A DNA stretch of 36,125 nt from an uncultured Tenacibaculum sp. Its GTDB lineage: Bacteria; Bacteroidota; Bacteroidia; Flavobacteriales; Flavobacteriaceae. The notes under the pieces are model-generated. The model did no database searches, was not told the origin of the DNA, and saw only the letters and a list, made by a program, of their open reading frames with translations. Shown one piece after another: positions 7,703 through 16,100 of the stretch (its first letter is position 1; every line of letters starts with the position of its first letter). Both the position numbers and the translations under genes were made by a program. The stretch covers positions 1-36,125 of the forward strand of contig CAKZVD010000076.1 in assembly GCA_937922085.1 (NCBI GenBank). Direction: 5' to 3'.

Positions 7703-10700
7703 ATGCTAGATAACACAAGAGAAACAGTTAAAATAAATGCTTTCAGTTTGGCTATAGAAGAGCAAGCAGCTCATGAAACAAAAGAGTATGTTGCACAACG
7801 TATTCAGAAAGCTACTGAAGAAGTATTATTTAAAATAGAAAAAAGGAAAGAGTTAGAAGCGTATTTAAATAGTGATAATAACGAATCATTAATTACGAAA
7901 TCGCGTAATAACCTTTCTTCCACAGTTTTTAATGGTAGCTCAACTAATAATAAAAATAATTCAACTAATATAAGTACAGTAAGTGATACTGTTGTATCTG
8001 GAGTAAATAATATAGATTCTGTTTCTAGAACTTCCTCAATTACTACAAATAATAATGGTAACGAAGGAAGGGTAATAAACTTAAGCGTTAACCAATCAAT
8101 TATAGATACTGACCAAGTAGGGATAGCTAATATGTTTAATAGTCAGTCAATTATAAATAACAATCAAGATTTTATAACTACCTATGAAAAAGTACATCAA
8201 AAAACTAAAAATAAAGAAGCTTTAATAAAAGCGATAAAAGAAAAGTATTTAGAAGGAGGAACTAATGGTTTATATAATGAAGAGGTTGTAAATTATTGGG
8301 AAAATGTTATTAGTGAATTAAATGAAGGAGCTGGTGTAGAGCAATTATTAAATGATGTTAAACATGTAAAATTTTTAGAATTCTATAATCGATATATAGA
8401 AAAAGAAGGAGGAGAGGCTTTAGAAAGCTATAGAAATATATTGATAACGCAATTTGAAAATTTAGAACAGCATCAAGATTATACACATATAAATGACGAA
8501 CAATTAAAGTTTTTACTTTCAGTTAAAGAGAAATTGTTCAATAAAACAATAAGTGTATATAGTTTACTTAGTGAGTATCCTGAATTAATAGATTTATTAC
8601 AGTTATTAAATATTCCCTTTAATGAAACATTTAAAATAATAAAAGATACATTATTCCCTAAATTAAATATATACCAAAATTCAGAAAGTATATATCCTAA
8701 TAATTTAGGAGTTGAAGCAATTTACGGATTATTTAAAACGAGTAATGAAAATTTACTTGACGAAGTAGTTGTTCATTCAAAATCAAATTATATAATAAAT
8801 ATAGGGAATCATAAAATAGGGCAACATACCATACATCCAAGCCATATTATAGAATTCTTAACACACTTTAAACACCAAAGAAATATATGTTTTAAAGAAG
8901 TATCTACAGTTAAAGATCAGAAATATCCTTTATTAATGTATGATAGAGTAAGTAAAAGAATTCCGTATTTAAATGTTATTATTAGCGGATATTCAATGGC
9001 TTCTATAATAAAGGTATCTAGAGAACTTTCTAGAAAAATTGATTTAGAACCTCAAAATTATATTTTTAATATTGAATCTAAAGGAATTTTTACCACAATA
9101 GAATTTGAATATTCATTAATAATTCCAGACAATGAGGGTAATGAACTCATAAAATTTGAAACTTCAAATTATGAAGTTTTTGAGGAGTTGTTTACTGCTA
9201 TAGGCTACAAAGTACCTAAAGCTCAAAAAGAACAAATTATTAGACAATTTATTGCAGGAATAGGTAAAGGTAAAGATAAAAATACCATTGATGCTTATTA
9301 TAGTAGTTTACCAACATTTTTATACTTAGATGATCAAAAGTCATTTTTAAAAGGAGATAATAAACATTTATCTGATGATGATTTAATTATAGATTTAAAA
9401 GAATTATTAAAAGGGGCTGTAAATGATAGTATAGGAACCAATGAAGAACGAGCTATTGTAAATATATGTAAAGCGATAAGTTATGATAGGCTATATAAAT
9501 TATTTAGAACAGAGAATACTAAGTTATTGTATCAAGTTTTTGAAGAGTTAGACGGAGAAGAATATAAAGATTTTACAGCATACCTTACTACCGTTGTAAA
9601 ACACATTAATAAAAAGACAAAAGGAAGTATTTTATTTAGTAATGAATATTGGATGTTTAGAAACATTCATGTAAGTACCTCAGGTTGGAGGGGAGGAAAT
9701 AAAATAAAATTTGAAACCTATGAAAATGTACGACAAGGATTTGAAGATGATGGGAGAGGAATGTCAAAAGCCATTTTTAATAAAAACGTTTTAAAAAAGA
9801 TTCCAGATTGCCACCCTTTAGATTTTATAACACTAACTACAAAATATCCTAATGTTAATGAGGCTCCATCAGTAGATGTATTGGCATTTGAATTATATAA
9901 TAAAGTACATAACCAAAAAATATGGGATTGGGTAAATATAGCAACGGATGTCATAGGTGTGTTAACTATTGTAGGTGGTACGGGTACTTTAGTAGCAAAA
10001 GGAACTGCAACAGGTGTACGTTTAGCTATTGGAGCAGGAATTGCTAAAGAAATAAGTTCTATTCTTATACAAAATAGAGAACTTACAACATGGCTTAAAA
10101 AAGAGTATGAAGATGTTTATAAAGTTTGGTTTTCATTAGATACTACAGGTAATGCTATATATATGGCTATGTCGTTACCTCAATTAGCTAAGTTTATAAA
10201 TAAAAGTAAAAAAGCTATAGTAGATATGACCGTAAAAGGTTTTAAATCTGCGAGTAAATTTTCTGAAAGTTTAGTACAGGCGGTTAAAGTTTTGCGTTTA
10301 AAGCTTCAATTTATTGCAACTGATATAGGGAAAATTATAAAAGGAACATATAAAGTTGATAAACTTATTGATGGTTTAGACAAAACTATTATTCAAATAA
10401 ATAGCACAAAAGTAAAATGGAATACAGGAGTTTATAAGAGTATAGAGAATTTAAATTTAAGTTTAGATAAAACTAGTTTGATTAAACAAAATTTAAAAAT
10501 TCTCCAAGAAAAGTTAGCCGAGTTAAAGAAAATAGAGAGAGAGATAAAAGGTTTTTCAGGACTAACTAAAAAAGTTAAAAAACAAATTAATTATGCAAAA
10601 GATGTTGAAAAGAAAATAATTAATAAAGTTAAAAGATTAGAAAATGGAAAAATTAGCTTAGATCATGCAGTCTACAAAAGAATATCTGAAATAACTTTAA

Positions 10701-11659
10701 AAGCAAACGAAGTTAATAATAAGTTAGAGAAGTTTTACAAATCTAATTTAAAATGGAATAATAAAACTAAACAAGAAATTAATAAATTAGAAGATAGTTT
10801 AGATGAGTTATATAATGCAGAAGTCTTGTTAAATCGTATGGCTTTAAAATCTAAAAAAATAAAAAAAATAGAATCAGAAGTCTCATTTATAATTGATAAG
10901 AGTAAAAAAATAGGGTTAGATATTCAAAATAAATATAAAAAAGAAATTTTTCTAGATAAAAATAAAAAAATTAAAGAAGCAAAAGAATTTAGAAGAACAA
11001 ATGTACAAGTAAAAAAAATAGAAGAAAAATTGGCTGTTTTAAGAGGTAAATATTCAAGAAAGAATGATAAGCTGAATTATAAAAGAATACAAAAACTCTG
11101 GAATAAAACTCCAGAAATAAAATTAGGAATACTATCTAAATTTGAAGTTGCACAACTTTTACGTTATAGAAAAGGGACAGCAACAAATATAGCAACAGGG
11201 CAACTAGAAGTTTGGTATAAAGGGAAAAAAATATTATCAAAAAAAGATTATATCGCTTCTTCTGGTAGTGATAGTGTTAAAAATTCAAGAGGTGTTTCCA
11301 AATCAACAGAGAATTTACCTGAACAACGGATGAAAGATTCAGAGTTTAATTTTGCTAATCGAACTGATGATTCAGAAGTAAAGATTACAGCAGCTATGGA
11401 TGAAGATATTGCTAAAGTTATTACGAAACATTTTGGAGAGAAATTAATAGATGTTAAACAATTAAAGATTAAAAAGAAAATTAATAGTACTTATGACCCT
11501 TGTAATGTATGTAAAAGAGAGTTATTGATACGTAAAGAACTTTATAATTCAATATTAGAAATTAATAGACCTATCTTTAGGCACCCTAAAAAAGGTTTGA
11601 TACCAGTTAGAGGAGGAGATGATTTTACTATTTACTTAAGACAGAATAAAATTCAGTAA
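7703..11659 (+). CDS. Large multidomain polymorphic toxin with C-terminal deaminase-like domain
   Basis: A 1318-residue protein with no Sec signal. Order of regions: 1-55 amphipathic helices; about 55-135 Ser/Asn/Thr-rich low complexity; 150-740 a long region of unknown fold; about 744-790 a glycine/alanine-rich hydrophobic stretch (WVNIATDVIGVLTIVGGTGT) that could insert in a membrane; about 860-1130 a lysine-rich coiled coil; about 1200-1318 a toxin module. The toxin module has D1223-S-E1225-V-K and, later, YDPC1267-N-V-C1270, the layout of zinc-dependent nucleic acid or nucleotide deaminases, with Asp where many have His or Cys. From memory this resembles the BURPS668_1122 / Toxin-deaminase group. 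The next gene encodes a SUKH protein, a known immunity partner of such toxins. The gene lies where a tape measure is expected, so a dual role is possible. Only the toxin end is recognised. Confidence 0.7.
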   Translation: MLDNTRETVKINAFSLAIEEQAAHETKEYVAQRIQKATEEVLFKIEKRKELEAYLNSDNNESLITKSRNNLSSTVFNGSSTNNKNNSTNISTVSDTVVSGVNNIDSVSRTSSITTNNNGNEGRVINLSVNQSIIDTDQVGIANMFNSQSIINNNQDFITTYEKVHQKTKNKEALIKAIKEKYLEGGTNGLYNEEVVNYWENVISELNEGAGVEQLLNDVKHVKFLEFYNRYIEKEGGEALESYRNILITQFENLEQHQDYTHINDEQLKFLLSVKEKLFNKTISVYSLLSEYPELIDLLQLLNIPFNETFKIIKDTLFPKLNIYQNSESIYPNNLGVEAIYGLFKTSNENLLDEVVVHSKSNYIINIGNHKIGQHTIHPSHIIEFLTHFKHQRNICFKEVSTVKDQKYPLLMYDRVSKRIPYLNVIISGYSMASIIKVSRELSRKIDLEPQNYIFNIESKGIFTTIEFEYSLIIPDNEGNELIKFETSNYEVFEELFTAIGYKVPKAQKEQIIRQFIAGIGKGKDKNTIDAYYSSLPTFLYLDDQKSFLKGDNKHLSDDDLIIDLKELLKGAVNDSIGTNEERAIVNICKAISYDRLYKLFRTENTKLLYQVFEELDGEEYKDFTAYLTTVVKHINKKTKGSILFSNEYWMFRNIHVSTSGWRGGNKIKFETYENVRQGFEDDGRGMSKAIFNKNVLKKIPDCHPLDFITLTTKYPNVNEAPSVDVLAFELYNKVHNQKIWDWVNIATDVIGVLTIVGGTGTLVAKGTATGVRLAIGAGIAKEISSILIQNRELTTWLKKEYEDVYKVWFSLDTTGNAIYMAMSLPQLAKFINKSKKAIVDMTVKGFKSASKFSESLVQAVKVLRLKLQFIATDIGKIIKGTYKVDKLIDGLDKTIIQINSTKVKWNTGVYKSIENLNLSLDKTSLIKQNLKILQEKLAELKKIEREIKGFSGLTKKVKKQINYAKDVEKKIINKVKRLENGKISLDHAVYKRISEITLKANEVNNKLEKFYKSNLKWNNKTKQEINKLEDSLDELYNAEVLLNRMALKSKKIKKIESEVSFIIDKSKKIGLDIQNKYKKEIFLDKNKKIKEAKEFRRTNVQVKKIEEKLAVLRGKYSRKNDKLNYKRIQKLWNKTPEIKLGILSKFEVAQLLRYRKGTATNIATGQLEVWYKGKKILSKKDYIASSGSDSVKNSRGVSKSTENLPEQRMKDSEFNFANRTDDSEVKITAAMDEDIAKVITKHFGEKLIDVKQLKIKKKINSTYDPCNVCKRELLIRKELYNSILEINRPIFRHPKKGLIPVRGGDDFTIYLRQNKIQ

Positions 11660-11668
11660 TTAATAGAG

Positions 11669-12184
11669 ATGAAGTTTATAAAAAAAATTAAAAAATTTTT
11701 AAAGAAATATCCTAATGAAGGAAAAGAAATATCAATTGATGAAGTAAGAAGTTTAGAAAAAAATATAAATAAAACATTTCCTACATTCTATCAAGAATTT
11801 TTATTGATTTCAGGAGCTTTTTTTGACCCTATAAAAATGGATCATTATTTTGAATTTTCAGAAAGTAGAAATAAAAAAGCTAAAGAAAATTTAAAAAAAT
11901 ATAGTATAATTTTAGAAAAAGATATTTGGGTAATATCTGAAATAGATAACTCAATGTTTATATTGTTTTTTTATTTTAATGACGGAGATAATCCACCTAT
12001 ATATCGTTTAGATTTTCATTATTTTGAGAATATCTTACGGTATAATTATGAAATGGAAGAGTTTGGAGAATTGTTTGAAGCCAGAGAAATAGAAAAAGAT
12101 TATGAATATTTAGAGAAGCAATATGATTCTTTTAGTGATTATATAAATGAAAGAATCAAGATGTATGAATCAAAATATGATTAG
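11669..12184 (+). CDS. SMI1/KNR4 (SUKH) family immunity protein
   Basis: A 171-residue protein starting 9 bases after the toxin stop. After a basic lead it shows the SUKH signature: IDEVRSLEKNINKTFPTFYQ, then EFLLISGAFF, a middle strand region with WVISEIDNSMFILFF, and an acidic C-terminal part with DSFSDYINERI. SUKH proteins are cytosolic immunity proteins that bind a wide range of toxins, often nuclease and deaminase toxins, and block their active site. The tight spacing and shared direction make it the cognate immunity protein of the 7703 toxin. The strongly acidic C-terminal half fits binding to a basic toxin domain. The family call rests on the conserved N-terminal pattern; pairing is from gene order. 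Confidence 0.75.
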   Translation: MKFIKKIKKFLKKYPNEGKEISIDEVRSLEKNINKTFPTFYQEFLLISGAFFDPIKMDHYFEFSESRNKKAKENLKKYSIILEKDIWVISEIDNSMFILFFYFNDGDNPPIYRLDFHYFENILRYNYEMEEFGELFEAREIEKDYEYLEKQYDSFSDYINERIKMYESKYD

Positions 12185-12208
12185 TAGTTTAGTGGAAAAA
12201 AGAAAAAT

Positions 12209-12322
12209 ATGAAAATAAAATATTTTGGATATTGCTCAGTAGAAGGGTTTTTAGAGAGTCTTAGTGAATACTTAGACTATACAATAGAAAAGGAAACAAA
12301 AAGAAAAACAATTAAAAACTAA
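12209..12322 (+). CDS. 37-codon ORF, possible immunity gene fragment
   Basis: ATG 12209 to TAA 12320-12322, between the SUKH gene and the 12326 gene. The product (MKIKYFGYCSVEGFLESLSE and a Lys-rich end) resembles the last helix of a SUKH-type protein, in which a phrase like F-x-x-FLESL commonly occurs near the C-terminus. It may be the 3' scar of a second immunity gene or a real small protein. Spacing to both neighbours is short, so it is probably on the same transcript. Low confidence. Confidence 0.3.
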   Translation: MKIKYFGYCSVEGFLESLSEYLDYTIEKETKRKTIKN

Positions 12323-12325
12323 AAA

Positions 12326-12673
12326 ATGAAATTAATAAGCGTTATAACGATCATGTGTATGTCATTTTTTATGACAACTTCAGATGAAAAAGAAATTATA
12401 GAATCTATAACAAAAATAGACACCTGTAAATTTGAAGGGAAAAATTTATATGGTAAAATAAAATTAGTAGAAAACCAATATGATGCAGATATAAAAGTGA
12501 AAATAGTGAATGCTTTTCCAGATTTAAAAGTAAAGTTTGTAGAAAATTTTGCAGATGAATGTGGAGAATGGCAAATAGTAGAAAATAATGAAGATTTAAA
12601 AGTATATATCACAGAAAACTTTCCAGATATTAAAATACAACCTGTAAACTCATTTCCAGGATTACCTAATTAA
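12326..12673 (+). CDS. Small exported beta-repeat protein (DUF6150-like)
   Basis: A 115-residue protein. Residues 1-19 look like a Sec signal peptide (MKLISVITIMCMSFFMTTS). From about residue 40 it is built from repeats of 11-12 residues of the form A-F-P-D-(L/I)-K-V-x-x-V-x-N (NAFPDLKVKFVENF, ENFPDIKIQPVNSF), with two cysteines at about residues 34 and 78. Repeats of this kind, each giving one strand, remind me of DUF6150 proteins in Bacteroidota, whose role is unknown. It starts 3 bases after the small ORF and ends the toxin-immunity transcript; a terminator lies at 12811. It may be an extra exported immunity protein or an unrelated passenger. Confidence 0.5.
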   Translation: MKLISVITIMCMSFFMTTSDEKEIIESITKIDTCKFEGKNLYGKIKLVENQYDADIKVKIVNAFPDLKVKFVENFADECGEWQIVENNEDLKVYITENFPDIKIQPVNSFPGLPN

Positions 12674-12690
12674 AAAAGTATAGTTTTTAC

Positions 12691-12711
12691 TCGGTTACTG
12701 AGTGGAACCGA
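12691..12711 (+). repeat. Short hairpin downstream of the beta-repeat gene
   Basis: TCGGTT and AACCGA flank a 9-base loop. There is no T-run, so it is probably not the terminator. It may be a processing signal or part of a decayed element. Confidence 0.3.
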
Positions 12712-12810
12712 AGCCATGCCTTAAAATAAATTAGAAATGTTATTTCTCTATTTCTATTCTTTTTAATAGAACTTACGAATCATAATTTCATTTTAAAAGA
12801 TATTGAATCT

Positions 12811-12852
12811 AAAGCAAGTAATGAATAAACTTCATTACTTGCTTTATTTTTA
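12811..12852 (+). terminator. Strong terminator at the end of the cargo region
   Basis: AAAGCAAGTAATG (12811-12823) pairs perfectly with CATTACTTGCTTT (12833-12845), loop of 9 bases, followed by a T-rich tract. It marks the end of the toxin-immunity transcript. Confidence 0.85.
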
Positions 12853-13442
12853 TATCATTTTCAGAATATAATTTCATATTAAAACAATAACAAGGAGATT
12901 ATGGTTTTGTAAGTGGTTAAAAAAAAGCAACTAAAAAAAGATATCAATGGTAGTGAGTTTTCTGGAGATTGAGCGAAGTCGAAATCAAAAGAAAATTTAT
13001 GTCGAGAACTTTGTTTTCGTTTTGTAATGATCTCTTCTCGATACAATTTTTTATCGAAAATCACTCGAACTGACAGTAACAAGGTTGTAAAAAGCATAAA
13101 ATAAACTTTTCAACTAACCTTAGGGTTGCCTCTTTTAGTATCCTTTAAAGTAGAATGTTCATTATGCGTAATAGTTAAAAATAAATGGTATTAGCTGTTT
13201 CAAATAACACAAAACTAAATATATTCTGTTTTTTCTAAAATAACTAAAGGTTAGTATTTGTTTAGTAATCAGTTAGTTTCATCTTTTTTTCTTCTTTAAA
13301 ATATTTGCTATTGTAAATCAGTGCTTTATTTAAAACTTACTGCAAACACAGGAAAAGCGATCTACAAAAATTAAAATTACAAAACCATCTTCTTATTTTT
13401 ATAACTCGCATAGTATAAACTAGCGTTTTTAAGAAAAATATT
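12853..13442. other. Gene-free gap between cargo region and baseplate genes
   Basis: About 590 bases without a convincing gene. It holds an imperfect hairpin-type repeat (12962-13075, listed separately) and then about 365 bases of AT-rich sequence before the 13443 start, which probably contains the promoter of the baseplate operon. ACTAACCTT near 13112 and its inverted partner AAGGTTAGT near 13247 are about 130 bases apart. I found no clear TTG-N19-TAnnTTTG promoter. A short minus-strand frame covering 12879-13097 is an accident of the repeat. Confidence 0.5.
12962..13075. repeat. MITE/REP-like intergenic element with imperfect terminal inverted repeats
   Basis: The left end reads CTGGAGATTGAGCGAAGTCG. 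The right end, read on the other strand, is CTGTCAGTTCGAGTGATTTT and continues TCGAT. Both share a T-x-GAG-(C/T)-GA...TCGA core. Inside, GTCGAGAA (near 13001) pairs with TTCTCGAT (near 13034). Sequences of the type GTTCGAGTGATTTTCGA are familiar dispersed intergenic repeats of flavobacteria, here judged from memory. It should fold into a long stem in RNA or DNA. Confidence 0.5.
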
Positions 13443-13646
13443 ATGGAAAATGACACCTTTTTTGATTTAAATGAGAACCCAAAAATACCAGATGTTTCAG
13501 CAGTAGGTAAAGCATTGATGAATACACAAAACCAACAACCAAAAGTAGTAATTGGTAGTTTACATGTAAGTCAAGTATCAAAACAAAAAAAAGTAAAAAC
13601 ATTAAGAGAAGAATTAGAATTTATTAGAAGAGATACCCAAATATAG
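13443..13646 (+). CDS. Small hypothetical protein at the start of the baseplate operon
   Basis: A 67-residue, mostly hydrophilic protein with no recognised family. It has an acidic N-terminus (MENDTFFDLNENPKIPDVS), a middle strand (PKVVIGSLHV) and a basic C-terminal helix (LREELEFIRRDTQI). It precedes the second chaperone by 3 bases, so the two are probably translationally coupled. The two-part shape, a flexible lead with a short helix, would suit a scaffold or adaptor peptide, but no function can be assigned. The composition matches the neighbouring tail genes. Confidence 0.5.
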   Translation: MENDTFFDLNENPKIPDVSAVGKALMNTQNQQPKVVIGSLHVSQVSKQKKVKTLREELEFIRRDTQI

Positions 13647-13649
13647 GTT

Positions 13650-14126
13650 ATGACAGATTTAGCTTTGAAAATAGAAGAATGGAAAAAAGAATATAAAGAA
13701 GTTATTAAAATAACATCTGATGAAGAAGTTGCATATTTAAAAAAACCAACAGTAGCTATAGTAGAAGAATTTAAAAGGTTAAAAGAAGAAGATGTATATA
13801 CTGCAATGTCTTATTTATTTAAAGAATGTGTACTAGAGAAAAAGGAATATGAAGACGAGTTTATATTATCGGCAAGTAAATCATTATTAGAAAAGATACC
13901 AGAGGCAACAGATAGTACAATAAACAAAGAAGCTGGTTTAGACGGGATGAAAAAATCGGCAGCTTTAGTCCGTCATTTTTTTAATGTAGATCCTTATGCA
14001 TTAGTAATAGATGAATTTTACAAGTTAGTAGCGGAAGCATTATGGCTACAAGAATATAAAAACAAACAATTAGAAGCAACACTATCAGAAATAATAGTAA
14101 AAACATTTGCTAATAATTCATTTTAA
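13650..14126 (+). CDS. Tail assembly chaperone-like protein, copy 2 (extended)
   Basis: A 158-residue protein homologous to the 4458 product. Shared positions include E/H-W-K near residue 11, Y-K-x-V-I/V-K, K-K-P-(T/S)-(V/I)-AI, A-x-x-x-LFK-x-C-x-L, and an acidic loop before a helix with SASKSLLEKI. It has about 60 extra residues at the C-terminus, containing AALVRHFFNVDPYALVIDEF and ALWLQEY, that the first copy lacks. Paired short and long chaperones recall the gpG / gpGT arrangement of lambda-like tails, in which the longer form carries a domain that recruits tube subunits; here they are separate genes. Directly downstream is a hub gene rather than the expected tape measure. Confidence 0.6.
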   Translation: MTDLALKIEEWKKEYKEVIKITSDEEVAYLKKPTVAIVEEFKRLKEEDVYTAMSYLFKECVLEKKEYEDEFILSASKSLLEKIPEATDSTINKEAGLDGMKKSAALVRHFFNVDPYALVIDEFYKLVAEALWLQEYKNKQLEATLSEIIVKTFANNSF

Positions 14127-14143
14127 TAAAGAAAAAGAAAAAA

Positions 14144-14719
14144 ATGGCATTTAATATAAAATTAAAAGATGCATTAAGTCAATATGAAACATTGATTGAT
14201 TATGCGGCACAAGAAGTAGTTGATTTAGGGCTTACCGAATTCAAAGATTTTATAGTAGATAAAAAAGGAGGAGAATTTAATTTACCGGTATTTGCACCTT
14301 TAGTTTTTGAACCTTTAATAAAGAAAAATTTAGTACTTCCATTTTTACGTATAGATGCAGTAAATGTTTCTATTAGTAGATCTAAAAGTATTATAAAAAC
14401 AGCAATTGAAGGAAGAGATCATACAGTTAAAGAGCATATTTCTAACGGAGATTTTAGTATCTCAGTAGACGGCTTAATTGCTGATGATGGATATACTAAA
14501 GAATACCCAAAAGGAAAATTGTTTTTATTAAAACAGTTTTTACACGCTCCTTATGCATTAAGAGTAACGCATGCTATTTTAAATAGATTAGGAGTATATG
14601 AAATAGTGATAGATAATTATAGCATACCATCTATAGATGGAGTTAAAAACATTCAGAAATTTTCATTTCAAGCAACTTCAGACGAACCTATAGAATTAAT
14701 TATAAGAGATAATGCTTAA
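14144..14719 (+). CDS. Baseplate/hub protein (DUF6046-like)
   Basis: A 191-residue protein with the pattern of small hub-associated proteins found next to gpD-like hubs: ISRSKSIIKTAIEGRDHTVK, then EHISNGDFSISVDGLI, a YPKGKLFLLKQFL segment, and LGVYEIVIDNYSIP followed by NIQKFSFQATSDEP near the end. These parts match DUF6046-type proteins of Bacteroidota phages and the LysM-bearing adaptors (gp53, Afp7 type) that tie the hub to the wedges. No separate LysM is evident. It overlaps the next start by 8 bases (ATG 14712), so the two are translated in series. Assembly role is inferred from position and this pattern. Confidence 0.65.
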   Translation: MAFNIKLKDALSQYETLIDYAAQEVVDLGLTEFKDFIVDKKGGEFNLPVFAPLVFEPLIKKNLVLPFLRIDAVNVSISRSKSIIKTAIEGRDHTVKEHISNGDFSISVDGLIADDGYTKEYPKGKLFLLKQFLHAPYALRVTHAILNRLGVYEIVIDNYSIPSIDGVKNIQKFSFQATSDEPIELIIRDNA

Positions 14720-16097
14720 TTTAAATTGTAAAATAAAAGTATATGAAACGAAGGATTTAAAACCTTCAGGAAAAGTGTATCAGTTTACCCATGTAAGAGA
14801 TATTTCTATACAATCTTCTTATAAAAAATTTACAGATACAGCGACAATAACAATTCCTAAATCGATTGTAACCAATCAATTTAGTGATTCGTTGGGTATA
14901 GAAATAGCAAATAGATCACCTATTGATTTTGAGCAACGTAGTATTCACGAGTTTTTTAAATTAGATTACTACATAGAAATTTTTTTGGGTTATGATGGAG
15001 AGTATAAACCAGCATTTAGAGGGTATATACGAGAGGTTAAAGGAGATGCGCCTGTACAAATTGTATGTGAAGATATGATGTACTATTTAAAAAAGTACAA
15101 AATGATTGACTCAGATTCAGGTTCAAAAAAAGACAAAGACAAAGACAAAGACAAAAATAAAGAGGCTAAGAAAAAAGAAGATAAAAAAAATCAAATTACG
15201 AGTAATAAATCTAAAAATGTATCTGATCCTATAGCCGCATTAAAAGATCGATTTGAAAAAATTAAGGTCCCTTTTGAAGTAGCTAAAATAACTACAGAAA
15301 AAATAGGAGAGACAGTAATTAATAGAGAATGTAATATTGCAGAATTTCTTAAAATTTTAAAAAAAGATCTTAAAATATATTCTTATTTCAGGTTAGAAGC
15401 AGCAGAAGAAAAAGGTAAAACCGTATTTAAAAGTGTGTTATATATCACAAATAACCCTTATCAATATAAAGAAGGAGAAGTTAATACATTTTTAGAGAAG
15501 TATAAAAATACAGAGGCAAAAACTCCATTGTCTAAAAAGTTATTAAAAAAGGCAATTTCTCGTACAGGTGTGAATGATATATTGAGTTTTTTTGAGAAAA
15601 ATGAAACATATATAGGGGAAGGGCGCTTGCGTTTTCATTACAATATTATTGATGATGATTTAAAGGTTAAAGAAGGAGAAGTGAAAAAAATAAGAGTAAG
15701 AGCCGAGGTTAATTACTTGAATTCAAATGTACCTATAGCAGCAGAGATAGGAGATCCAGATGGTAAGCTCTTAAAAATATTTAGGTATCATAATAATACA
15801 GAAGAGTTAAATTTTGAAAATGCAGAAGAGTATGATAAGAAAGTAGAGGAAATAAAAGCAAAAATGCAAGTAATAGCTGGGTTAAAAATAGCAGGATTAA
15901 AGAAAACAGGCTTAACAGGGAGTATTACAACTTTTGGAGAACCTTTCATGAGACCTTTAGATAAAATAAGTTTAGAAAACGCAGAAGAGCCAGAAAAAAA
16001 CGGAGTATTTCAAATAGAAGAAATAGAGCGTAAATATGGTATAAATGGGTATAGACAAATAATAAGTTTAGGAAGAGTATTGCAAAAAGAAAAGTAG
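14712..16097 (+). CDS. Central hub protein (gpD / gp27-like)
   Basis: A 461-residue protein overlapping the preceding gene by 8 bases. Residues 1-130 show the first hub barrel (HVRDISIQSSYKKFTDTATI, YYIEIFLGYDGEYKPAFRGY with IREVKGDAPVQIVCEDMMYY), as in phage late control D proteins. A disordered, Lys/Asp-rich insertion follows at about residues 136-165, made by an in-frame hexamer repeat. The C-terminal half has the second barrel (RVRAEVNYLNSNVPIAAEIG) and a closing domain with PLDKISLENAEEPEKNGVFQ. The hub forms the trimer on which the spike sits and from which the tube starts. It is followed by the spike gene after 3 bases. Confidence 0.7.
   Translation: MLNLNCKIKVYETKDLKPSGKVYQFTHVRDISIQSSYKKFTDTATITIPKSIVTNQFSDSLGIEIANRSPIDFEQRSIHEFFKLDYYIEIFLGYDGEYKPAFRGYIREVKGDAPVQIVCEDMMYYLKKYKMIDSDSGSKKDKDKDKDKNKEAKKKEDKKNQITSNKSKNVSDPIAALKDRFEKIKVPFEVAKITTEKIGETVINRECNIAEFLKILKKDLKIYSYFRLEAAEEKGKTVFKSVLYITNNPYQYKEGEVNTFLEKYKNTEAKTPLSKKLLKKAISRTGVNDILSFFEKNETYIGEGRLRFHYNIIDDDLKVKEGEVKKIRVRAEVNYLNSNVPIAAEIGDPDGKLLKIFRYHNNTEELNFENAEEYDKKVEEIKAKMQVIAGLKIAGLKKTGLTGSITTFGEPFMRPLDKISLENAEEPEKNGVFQIEEIERKYGINGYRQIISLGRVLQKEK
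15129..15152 (+). repeat. Hexamer microsatellite inside the hub gene
   Basis: Four exact copies of AAAGAC in frame, coding for Lys-Asp repeats. Copy number changes would keep the frame and only alter the length of the disordered insertion. Confidence 0.6.
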
Positions 16098-16100
16098 AAG

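Noticed and set aside
12879..13097. 72-codon minus-strand ORF in the gap
   Set aside because: It follows the repeat element and has low-complexity Leu/Phe/Ser content; no start signal or family.
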